From positions 18,981-82,980 of the forward strand of contig JAFEAO010000002.1 of NCBI GenBank assembly GCA_018266375.1: a stretch of DNA of 64,000 nucleotides, given 5' to 3'. Every line of letters starts with the position of its first letter. Positions within the stretch are counted from its first letter, which is position 1. The stretch comes from Bdellovibrionales bacterium. GTDB taxonomy: Bacteria > Bdellovibrionota > UBA1018 > CAIMNF01. This document shows, one piece after another, positions 50,129 through 57,327 of the stretch. Under the pieces are notes generated by a model. It ran no database searches. It worked only from the letters and a program-made list of their open reading frames with translations, and was not told where the DNA came from. The position numbers were made by a program, and so were the translations under genes.

Positions 50129-51063
50129 GAGTTCCGCAGGGCTTTCCGAAGCTCCCGCCGGATTGGGAGTACGAGACCGAAGTACACGAGTCGTTGGACC
50201 GGGAGCACGCGCTCTTTTTCAATGTCTTCCGAAAAAAAACAACGAAGCATCCTCATCGTGCGCTCCTCATCGTTCATGGTCAGGGGGAGCACGGGGGACG
50301 CTACCAGCACTTCCCACATTACCTAAAAAACCATTATGACTTAATGATCGCGCCTGATCTGCGCGGCCACGGTCGCTCAGAAGGTATCCGCGGTCACGTC
50401 GATAGTTTCGATGAGTATACCGACGACGTGCTCCTCGGTTGGGAAGTACTGAAAAACAAAGCGGGCGCCGGAGCGCCTTGCGACTGGTTCGCGCACTCGA
50501 TGGGCGGGCTCATAACGCTTCGTACGTTCTTGTTCAAGCCCGAGCTCGATGCCGGGAGATTGATTCTCTCTGCGCCGCTCCTGGGGGTAAAGTTTCCGAT
50601 CCCGTTTTACAAAGAAGCAGCGGCAAAGATCATCTCCAAGGTGTGGGGCTCGCTTCAGATGTCGACCGAGCTTCCGAGAGCGAAACTGAGCCACGATCCC
50701 GCCGTCATTGACGCACACGAAAAAGATCAGCTCAATCACCACAAGGCGACGCCGAAGTTTTACTTCAGCATGTTGGACGCCATCGAAGCGGTAACGGATT
50801 CCGATTTGCGTTTTCAAAGCGGGCTCGATTTCCTGTTGCAACTTGCGGGCGAGGATGAAATCGTAGACACCGAAGCCTCGAAAAAGTTTTTCGAGACCTT
50901 GCATCACGAACATAAAAAGATGGTCGTGTATCCGGGGCTGTATCACGAAATCTACAACGAAATTTCCAAGGATCGGGTGTTTCAGGATTGGATCGATTGG
51001 ATGGAACAAAATGAATCACAGGGAAATCCTGCTCCGGAACATTCTCAAAAAAAGTTATCGTGA
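50125..51063 (+). CDS. Alpha/beta hydrolase, monoacylglycerol-lipase-like (serine aminopeptidase S33 fold)
   Basis: A 312-residue cytoplasmic hydrolase. LIVHGQGEHGGRYQHF is the oxyanion region typical of lysophospholipase and monoglyceride lipase-like proteins. The nucleophile sits in AHSMGG (near residue 125), Asp in AGEDEIVDTEA, and His in YPGLYHEIYNE. It likely cleaves a lipid ester such as a monoacylglycerol or lysophospholipid. Its ATG overlaps the PilZ gene by four bases and its 3' end overlaps pyrE by 53 bp. The gliding link is positional only. Confidence 0.87.
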   Translation: MRVPQGFPKLPPDWEYETEVHESLDREHALFFNVFRKKTTKHPHRALLIVHGQGEHGGRYQHFPHYLKNHYDLMIAPDLRGHGRSEGIRGHVDSFDEYTDDVLLGWEVLKNKAGAGAPCDWFAHSMGGLITLRTFLFKPELDAGRLILSAPLLGVKFPIPFYKEAAAKIISKVWGSLQMSTELPRAKLSHDPAVIDAHEKDQLNHHKATPKFYFSMLDAIEAVTDSDLRFQSGLDFLLQLAGEDEIVDTEASKKFFETLHHEHKKMVVYPGLYHEIYNEISKDRVFQDWIDWMEQNESQGNPAPEHSQKKLS

Positions 51064-51577
51064 AGGAGACTTCACGCTCGCGAGCGGCCAGAAGAGCGCC
51101 TTCTACATCGATTTAAAACCGACGATCCTCGATCCGCGCGGGGCGGATGCGTTTGGTGAACTCACGGTGGAGTGGATGAAATCCAACCATCTTAAATTCG
51201 ACGGAGTCGGCGGCCTCACTTTGGGGGCGGATCCGCTCGTGATGGCGGTCAGCCTCGCAGCACTGCGCGCAGGCATCGAGCTTCCGGCGACGATGATCCG
51301 TAAGGAGCCTAAAAAACACGGTACCTCACGCTTTATCGAAGGTGTTGAAAACTTCAAACCTGGCGCGACGTTCCTGGTGCTCGAAGACGTGGTCACCACC
51401 GGAGGTTCAGCTAGGAGAGCAGTCGAGATCTTGCGCGCAGAAGGCTTCAAGCCGCTGCAGGTGCTCTCGGTGGTTGACCGAGAATCGGGCGGAGAAGCGG
51501 CGTTCAAGGACCTCGGAGTTCCATTGCACTCATTCTTTAAGATCTCGGAGATCAAAGCGGCGTACGCCTCAAAATAG
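51011..51577 (+). CDS. pyrE: Orotate phosphoribosyltransferase
   Basis: Converts orotate and PRPP to orotidine monophosphate in pyrimidine synthesis. The 188-residue protein has REGDFTLASGQKSAFYIDLK at the N-terminus, the 100-110 flexible loop lysines (IRKEPKKHG), and the PRPP-binding motif VLEDVVTTGGS. The ATG at 51011 lies inside the upstream hydrolase gene (53-bp overlap). The conserved helix begins soon after it, so no later start is plausible. Last gene of the plus-strand run; rpsT is convergent 27 bp downstream. Confidence 0.96.
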   Translation: MNHREILLRNILKKSYREGDFTLASGQKSAFYIDLKPTILDPRGADAFGELTVEWMKSNHLKFDGVGGLTLGADPLVMAVSLAALRAGIELPATMIRKEPKKHGTSRFIEGVENFKPGATFLVLEDVVTTGGSARRAVEILRAEGFKPLQVLSVVDRESGGEAAFKDLGVPLHSFFKISEIKAAYASK

Positions 51578-51604
51578 TAATGAAGCGGTTTGCCAGCGCC
51601 TGAG

Positions 51605-51904
51605 CTACTTCTTAGAGCCCGTCTTGATCGGGAGAGCGTCCGGAAGGATTTTCTTTGCGAGAAGAGTGAGACGGCTGATCTTGCGAGAAGCGCGTGCCTT
51701 CGGGATACCGCCTTTAGAAGCGGCTTTGCTGAGTGCTTTCACTGCGAGCATGTAGGCTTCTTTGGCTTTACCTAGATCCTTAGCTTGAACGGCTTCGATC
51801 GCTTTTTTAACCGCGGTTTTGGTCGCAGACTTGAGGGTGCTGTTGCGCGCTTGGCGCTTGATTGCTTGCTTGGCCCGTTTACCGGCCTGACGTTTGTTTG
51901 CCAT
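51605..51904 (-). CDS. rpsT: 30S ribosomal protein S20
   Basis: Primary 16S rRNA-binding protein of the small subunit. The 99-residue helical basic protein starts MANKRQAGKRAKQAIKRQ and has the S20 pattern TKTAVKKAIEAVQAKD and HKKGIIHPRKASRKISRLT-like end (here SKGGIPKARASRKISRLTLL). AAGGAG precedes the ATG. A strong promoter sits about 100 nt upstream, and the leader carries two perfect hairpins, a possible site for the autoregulation known for S20. Confidence 0.97.
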   Translation of the reverse strand: MANKRQAGKRAKQAIKRQARNSTLKSATKTAVKKAIEAVQAKDLGKAKEAYMLAVKALSKAASKGGIPKARASRKISRLTLLAKKILPDALPIKTGSKK

Positions 51905-51939
51905 TGAGAACTCCTTAACACCACGATTTTTAAAGTTGG

Positions 51940-51992
51940 TTCACCTAACGGTGAAGCCTGATCCGAAGATCTGAGCGCCCATGGCAGGGCGC
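51940..51992 (-). promoter_or_regulatory. rpsT leader with two hairpins
   Basis: Two perfect 6-bp hairpins: TTCACC/GGTGAA with a 4-nt loop (51940-51955) and GCGCCC/GGGCGC with a 6-nt loop (51975-51992). Both lie between the promoter and the S20 start codon. A regulatory role is inferred from S20 autocontrol in other bacteria. Confidence 0.45.
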
Positions 51993-52010
51993 GGTTGTGG
52001 TTCGTCGTTG

Positions 52011-52039
52011 ATCATACGTAAAAAGCCTAGAAATGACAA
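52011..52039 (-). promoter_or_regulatory. Sigma-70 promoter of rpsT
   Basis: Read on the minus strand: TTGTCA (52039-52034), a 17-nt spacer, TATGAT (52016-52011). Each hexamer matches the consensus in five of six positions. It predicts a leader of about 100 nt. Confidence 0.75.
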
Positions 52040-52075
52040 GGAGTTTCAAGATAAACTGAGTCAGTGGGTATATTC

Positions 52076-53476
52076 ATGAAGCCAAAGAAAACGACTTTGG
52101 TTGCTTGTATCGCGTTGTCGGTTCTGATTACCACCTCTTGCGCGACCCCCGTTAAAAGAAGCAATTCCACCACCAATTCGAACGGAAAGACCATCGCTCA
52201 CGATGCCCCGTTATTGCCTGGAATGAAGGCTAACCCGCCCGAAAAGGCAGATGAGCCCCGCCCAACGCCGTCGCCGCTCGAAATCACCGAAATTCCACAA
52301 GATTTGGAAACAGATGAGAGTGCTCTAAAAGAAGAAATTCTCGCCTCCGACGAGTCGGTTGCCCCCGACCAAGGAAACGTGGCAACGGACGACTCCACCG
52401 ATGATCTTGATAACGAGGATCAACCCCAAATTAAAGCGGCCCCAAAGAAGCAGATTCCGTTCGAGTTTAACCAGAAGGTCGCGTCCTGGATCCAGTACTT
52501 TTCGCAGAACGACCGTGAACGGTTTCAACGGTTTTTGGACCGGGGAGAGCCTTACCGCGAGGTCGTGGAGAACATCCTCGAAGAAAACAAGGTCCCGACT
52601 GACCTCTATTATCTAGGTCTAATCGAGAGCGGCTTTGTGACCAACGCCAAATCCCACGCCAAGGCCGTGGGTGTGTGGCAGTTTATGCCCTCAACGGGAA
52701 AACTCTATGGACTTGCCCGGGATGGTTACGTGGACGAACGCCGAGACCCCGTGCGGGCGACCGAGGCGGCGGCAAAAATGCTGCGGGACCTCCATGAACA
52801 GTTTGGATCTTGGTATCTGGCCATGGCCGCTTATAACGCGGGGCCGGGTAGAATCAAGGGTGCCATCCGCCGGGGAGGCACGAACGACTTCTGGGAGCTC
52901 GTCGAGAAGAAGAAACTTCCGAGGGAGACCATGGAGTACGTGCCGAAATTCATCGCCGCTCGCTACATCGGCGAGAATCCCGATCTCTTCGCGTTCTACA
53001 TTAACGAGGAGAAAAGATATCCTAACGTCGAATTGGTGAAGGTACCGTCCCCCGTTTCTTTTGAAAAAATTGAGAAAGCGGCAGGAATTCCTGGAGGAAC
53101 GCTGAGTTTCGTGAACCCGCACTACCTCCACAGCTACACTCATCCGGGCAAGAGAGAAGATGAGATCTGGGTGCCTGAAAATTACGTAAAGAACGTCGAA
53201 GCAAAGGCTTCGGAGCTCGGAAAAGCCCGTTTGTCGATCAAGCCCACGCGTGCGACGCGGGCAGCGCGTGAAAAAATCTTGGTTTATCGGGTAAAACGAG
53301 GTGATACTTTAAAAAGCATCGCACGCAAACAGAAGTTGTCCGTGGCCTACTTAAAGCAGGTGAACGGATTGCGTTCGGCCAAGATCATGCCCGGGCAGAA
53401 ACTGAAACTCTCCGCGAGCAGTTATCGCCAGAAGCGTGCGCACCCTCGTAAGAAAGGGACGAAAAGGAAACGTTAA
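52076..53476 (+). CDS. mltD: Membrane-bound lytic murein transglycosylase D-like lipoprotein
   Basis: Cleaves the glycan strands of peptidoglycan in the periplasm. The protein of about 466 residues begins with a lipoprotein signal (VACIALSVLITTSCATP) and an acidic, proline-rich linker. The SLT domain runs from about 125 to 310: catalytic glutamate in LGLIESGF, then AVGVWQFMPSTGKLYGL and MAAYNAGPGRI. A single LysM domain closes the protein (YRVKRGDTLKSIARKQKL). I prefer ATG 52076 to the GTG 12 bp upstream, though neither has a strong Shine-Dalgarno. E. coli MltD has two or three LysM domains. The next gene overlaps by one base. Confidence 0.93.
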   Translation: MKPKKTTLVACIALSVLITTSCATPVKRSNSTTNSNGKTIAHDAPLLPGMKANPPEKADEPRPTPSPLEITEIPQDLETDESALKEEILASDESVAPDQGNVATDDSTDDLDNEDQPQIKAAPKKQIPFEFNQKVASWIQYFSQNDRERFQRFLDRGEPYREVVENILEENKVPTDLYYLGLIESGFVTNAKSHAKAVGVWQFMPSTGKLYGLARDGYVDERRDPVRATEAAAKMLRDLHEQFGSWYLAMAAYNAGPGRIKGAIRRGGTNDFWELVEKKKLPRETMEYVPKFIAARYIGENPDLFAFYINEEKRYPNVELVKVPSPVSFEKIEKAAGIPGGTLSFVNPHYLHSYTHPGKREDEIWVPENYVKNVEAKASELGKARLSIKPTRATRAAREKILVYRVKRGDTLKSIARKQKLSVAYLKQVNGLRSAKIMPGQKLKLSASSYRQKRAHPRKKGTKRKR

Positions 53477-54843
53477 TGAAACACATCGGGCTCGTCGTTT
53501 ACTGTATCTCACTCATTGTTTCCAATGCATTTGCCCAAACGATCCGGCCTGAGACGCCTAAAACAAAACTCGATACCAACCGCGAGGTCGTTCGGACTTA
53601 TGCCCGTATCTATCTCGAGCAAAAGGATTTCGCCAAAGCCGAGAATATGCTGACTGAGTACCTCGCCGGCGAGGCCGCCGACGGTAATCTCTGGAACTTA
53701 CTCGGTCTCACGCAAATGGAAGAGCGCAAGTACAGTCAGGCTTGCTACGCTTTTCAAAAAGCGACCAATACTTTTACTCAAGCCGAAGATCAAATCTATG
53801 CGATGTACAACTTCGCGGACTGCTTAAATCGAGGAGCCCGCTCGCAAGAAGCGCGCGCGGTTTTGATCAAGCTCAAAGAGCGCGAGAACGGGCTTTCGGA
53901 TTCGGCTTCAAGCGCGATCCAACTCATGGACGTCGGCCTCGTGCCGCCGGGTTCGCCGCTTCCGCCTTACCGTCGTCACGGACGTGGTCAGTGGCGCTTG
54001 TCGGCCGCGATCGGTTCGGGGTTTGACTCCAACGTCCTCCTCGTCGAAGAAGCGGTCGCCGCGCAAACTTCGGTCAGTGACCGCGGGAGTTTCTTCATTA
54101 CGCCGGCGTTTCAGATCGGGTATCTCGGCCGCGCTTTCGGTAAAAACTTCGATTCGCGCTACCTCATGTCCTTTACGGACTATTTGAATCAAAATGCGGC
54201 GAACTTCAATACCATGTTCAACCGTCTCGATTTCTTGCTCAACGACGGCGACGATCGTTACGGATTATTTACCGATATCATGCTCATGAACCGCAGCCCG
54301 TTCCAGCTTTACAACTACGACGCGGGTTTTACTTGGATGCGCGTGCACGTGATCGACGATTACCGCGCGGTGATTTACGAGTTGCCGGTTCGTTACCAAA
54401 AGTATTTGCTCGATGCCAATACCTCGGCCGACAACGACCGGACCGGCTTCGATGCGCAGGGGAAGGTGAGTTACCGGCTGATCTACAGCGATCTCGAGTC
54501 GCTCACGCTCCAGACGATCGGCGAAGTTCAGTACTCGACCGGCAAGAACTATCGCTTGGGCGCGGTCCGCGTGCCGGCGACTTGGATCACGAAGCTCCCG
54601 TTCTTTTACTCGTCTCTCGGGCTTTTGAATACGATCGCCGCCGAAGTGGATGGGGTTTACTACTTCAATAACGACTACAGTCGTAAAGATCTTTTCGCGA
54701 AAGGATCGTTTGGCGTGACTAAGCGTTTCGGCGAGCAGTGGAGCAGCTCCCTCGATTACAGTTATCAGAAAAACTTTTCGAACGTCGATGCGGCGAAGTA
54801 CTCGAAAGCCGTTATCTCGTTTGCGATTAACAAGGAGTTGTAA
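53476..54843 (+). CDS. TPR protein with C-terminal outer-membrane beta-barrel
   Basis: A 455-residue protein with a signal peptide (IGLVVYCISLIVSNAFAQ). Residues 30-140 hold TPR repeats (YARIYLEQKDFAKAENML, WNLLGLTQMEERKYSQA). From about 165 onward comes a barrel of aromatic-rich strands (WRLSAAIGSGFDSNVLLV, DRYGLFTDIMLM, YQKNFSNVDA), ending in IKEL-like SFAINKEL. The TPR-barrel layout resembles surface lipoprotein assembly modifiers (Slam/DUF560-type) and other export pores. It overlaps the mltD stop by one base and is followed 1 bp later by the FecR gene. Confidence 0.7.
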   Translation: MKHIGLVVYCISLIVSNAFAQTIRPETPKTKLDTNREVVRTYARIYLEQKDFAKAENMLTEYLAGEAADGNLWNLLGLTQMEERKYSQACYAFQKATNTFTQAEDQIYAMYNFADCLNRGARSQEARAVLIKLKERENGLSDSASSAIQLMDVGLVPPGSPLPPYRRHGRGQWRLSAAIGSGFDSNVLLVEEAVAAQTSVSDRGSFFITPAFQIGYLGRAFGKNFDSRYLMSFTDYLNQNAANFNTMFNRLDFLLNDGDDRYGLFTDIMLMNRSPFQLYNYDAGFTWMRVHVIDDYRAVIYELPVRYQKYLLDANTSADNDRTGFDAQGKVSYRLIYSDLESLTLQTIGEVQYSTGKNYRLGAVRVPATWITKLPFFYSSLGLLNTIAAEVDGVYYFNNDYSRKDLFAKGSFGVTKRFGEQWSSSLDYSYQKNFSNVDAAKYSKAVISFAINKEL

Positions 54844-54844
54844 G

Positions 54845-55708
54845 ATGAAATTCGTTTTTAGATCGGTCGTACTCGGTTTGGTTTTCTTCTCGATGCCGTC
54901 TGCCCACGCAGTACTGGGTAAAGTTGTCGGACAACTCGGAATGGTCGAAGGTGACGTGACCGTGGACAACAACCCGGTCAAGAAAACCGCTCAGGTACAC
55001 GAAGGTTCGGTCGTGGAAGTCAAACGCGGCAAAGCAACCTTGATTCTCGGAAAAGGAAACGTATTTTACTTAAGCGCGGACTCCAAAATGGTAGTGAATT
55101 CGTTCGGCGTGACTCCGGCAACGCCGGGAGCAGCCGGTGCTCCAGGCGCGCCCGCGCAAGAAAACGGCGAGTTGGATCTGAAGTTCGGGCGCACTCGCGC
55201 GCTCATCATGAATACCAGCAACGAAAAAAAGGATCTTAAAATTAAGGCTCGTGCGGCCACCATGGGTGTTCGCGGTACCGAAATCTTTATCGATGCGCCG
55301 AAAGACACTTCAGCGCCAATTAACTTTTTTACCCTCGAAGGCAAGGCCGACGTAAAAGCCAATGCGATCGCGCCACCGGTTGCAGTCGCCCAAAACCAGG
55401 GTGTCTCCACGCAAGGTGCCGCAGCTCCTGCAGGGGCTCATAACGGGGCTGGGAGCGTAGGTCCACCACCGGCGCCGCCGACGATGACCATGACCGAAGT
55501 CAAAAACGAGATCAAAGCAACCGGGCTTGATTCGAAGCCGATCACGACTCCGCAGGATATGCGCCGTCAGGTTACTCAGCAGTACATGTCGGATCAGTTC
55601 GGAATGGGTGCGCTTCCGCCGGTAGTGCTTGATCCGCTTCAAGATCGCTTTACGCCTGTGCGTGTGAATCCTCGGTTTTGTGACGCGACGACAGGCGGTT
55701 GCCCTTAA
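54845..55708 (+). CDS. Exported FecR-domain protein
   Basis: A 287-residue protein. The ATG at 54845 begins a signal peptide (MKFVFRSVVLGLVFF to AHAV), one base after the upstream stop. The FecR domain spans about 25-170: GMVEGDVTVDNNPV, then VHEGSVVEVKRGKATLIL, and the closing TMGVRGTEIFI. FecR domains of this secreted type are common in Bdellovibrio-like and myxobacterial proteins and are not iron regulators. A proline/alanine-rich linker and an unclassified C-terminus (CDATTGGC) follow. It is likely a partner of the TPR-barrel protein. Confidence 0.82.
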   Translation: MKFVFRSVVLGLVFFSMPSAHAVLGKVVGQLGMVEGDVTVDNNPVKKTAQVHEGSVVEVKRGKATLILGKGNVFYLSADSKMVVNSFGVTPATPGAAGAPGAPAQENGELDLKFGRTRALIMNTSNEKKDLKIKARAATMGVRGTEIFIDAPKDTSAPINFFTLEGKADVKANAIAPPVAVAQNQGVSTQGAAAPAGAHNGAGSVGPPPAPPTMTMTEVKNEIKATGLDSKPITTPQDMRRQVTQQYMSDQFGMGALPPVVLDPLQDRFTPVRVNPRFCDATTGGCP

Positions 55709-55803
55709 GTTGCAGTTTAACTCGCTTTTATAAGTTGTTGATATTACACAAATTGTAAATAAGCCCTTTAGATCATTGGTTTTTTACCGATAAGTCGATT
55801 GGT

Positions 55804-57264
55804 ATGGAAAAATCCAAATTTGGTTCCAAGGGTAAAGTGTTTTTTGTAGTCGCTGTATTGTGCGGACTCGGCGGCTACGCCTTCGCGCAGGACAAGCATA
55901 ATGGGCTGAGCGCCAAGACTGATCCTAATTTAAAGCCCAATACGGTGCCGTATAAGCCGGGCACTCGGACTGGAAACGGCGTAACGCCGACAGGCTCAGT
56001 GGTACCGACAGGCTCAGTGGTACCGACGGGCTCAGTGGTACCGACGGGCTCAGTGGTACCAGCTGTCATTGACAAAAAAACCAACACCGGCGGCGTAAAT
56101 AAAGATAACGATCCAAACGCGAACAAAAAATCGGGCGGCAAGCATAACGATCCGAACACCACCGACGGCGGTCAAACGAGCGCGGTTGATGAGATTACGG
56201 ATCCGACGCACTTCAATAAACCGTGCGAAGATGCGGCTTTGAAACAAATTTACGCGAACATCCTCTCTGACCCGGAGAGCACCAAAATTTTGGGTTGGAT
56301 GTTTGAATTGACCGCGGCTCGCTTGGCGAAGCGTGCGGCTGAGCAAGAGCAAGAAAGCGTCGAGAATCTTATGCGTAAAGAAGTCGCCGATCTCGAACAG
56401 AGAATCGGCTCACTCAAAGACCAAGCGGGTAAAGTCACCGACCAAGTTCAAAATATTTACAAAGCGTACGGAATGCCATCCGACGCGGACATCATCCAAA
56501 AAGATTTGGATGCGACACTCGCCAAAGGCAAAACCGCCTGTTACTGGTGCCGCAACCAACGTTTAGAAAACAAACACTCGTCGGCGTACATTCTCGCCCT
56601 GGCTCTCGGCGAGCAAGACTCGGGTCTAACCGACACGGATGCGGCAACCGTGTGGGTGGTGGAGAAACTCCGTGCCGATGCTGAGAGATCGAAATCAGAT
56701 GTAAAACCGAATCCGTATAAACTTGGCTCCGAAAAGGGTAACCTCTTGAACGTGAGCGTCCGCGCCGCGCGCTACTTGGGTCACATCCAAGGAGGTCTCG
56801 CTGCCGATCCCACACGGATTCAAGGCAAGATCGACGAGATGCAAAAGCAGCTCGACGACGTCTTTACCCGCAATAGCGGTATCACCGCCGACATCGAGAA
56901 GTCATTGAAGGAATGTATCGATAAGCGCAATACCCAGGCGAATGGCGGTAAGCCTTGTCCGGATTGCAATGCTACGGACTTCAACCAGTTTAAGAAAGAA
57001 GTGAGCAACATCGGTATCCTTCAAAAAGGCCTCCTCGAAGTCGTTGCGAAATCCGACAGTATCAAAATCGAGAAGGGCCTGAAGGCGAAGATGGGTGAGT
57101 TGACCTTCGATCTCTCAAACTACGCCAAAGACCCGAACGGCAACGACCGTAAGAAAGCCGAAGTGATCCCCTGGAACAAGGATCGCACGGGTAAAGTCAT
57201 CCGTCGCAGCGGCAAGTACGATGCTTGCGGTCACAAGATCAATAAGGGCAAGAAGCGGCACTAA
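55804..57264 (+). CDS. Secreted coiled-coil protein with tandem PTGSVV repeat, function unknown
   Basis: A 486-residue protein with a signal peptide (VFFVVAVLCGLGGYAFAQ). A low-complexity region follows with four copies of a six-residue PTGSVV unit encoded by an 18-bp DNA repeat, then Asn/Lys/Gly-rich sequence. Helical coiled-coil segments occur around EQEQESVENLMRKEVADLEQ and KIDEMQKQLDDVF. CYWC and CPDC pairs plus a late CGHK suggest a structural or metal-binding site. A -10-like ACCGATAA (55786-55793) sits 11 nt before the ATG, but its -35 region is weak. Family not recognised. Confidence 0.65.
   Translation: MEKSKFGSKGKVFFVVAVLCGLGGYAFAQDKHNGLSAKTDPNLKPNTVPYKPGTRTGNGVTPTGSVVPTGSVVPTGSVVPTGSVVPAVIDKKTNTGGVNKDNDPNANKKSGGKHNDPNTTDGGQTSAVDEITDPTHFNKPCEDAALKQIYANILSDPESTKILGWMFELTAARLAKRAAEQEQESVENLMRKEVADLEQRIGSLKDQAGKVTDQVQNIYKAYGMPSDADIIQKDLDATLAKGKTACYWCRNQRLENKHSSAYILALALGEQDSGLTDTDAATVWVVEKLRADAERSKSDVKPNPYKLGSEKGNLLNVSVRAARYLGHIQGGLAADPTRIQGKIDEMQKQLDDVFTRNSGITADIEKSLKECIDKRNTQANGGKPCPDCNATDFNQFKKEVSNIGILQKGLLEVVAKSDSIKIEKGLKAKMGELTFDLSNYAKDPNGNDRKKAEVIPWNKDRTGKVIRRSGKYDACGHKINKGKKRH
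55987..56058 (+). repeat. Tandem repeat, four 18-bp units
   Basis: Four consecutive in-frame copies of an 18-bp unit (CCGACAGGCTCAGTGGTA; the last two copies differ by A to G at one base). Each encodes PTGSVV. Copy number can vary by slippage without frame loss, so the linker length may differ between strains. Confidence 0.95.
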
Positions 57265-57327
57265 AATAACGGGTTGGCGTGGATCGCCCGGTTGATTCCT
57301 TGCTTTAAGAGTGCGACTCTTTAGATA

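Noticed and set aside
55786..55793. ACCGATAA before the 486-residue secreted protein gene as a sigma-28 -10 element
   Set aside because: The -10 matches seven of eight positions, but no convincing TAAAGTTT-like -35 lies at the right distance; kept only as a note.
55987..56058. Possible CRISPR-like array
   Set aside because: The four 18-bp units are directly adjacent without spacers and are in frame within a coding sequence.
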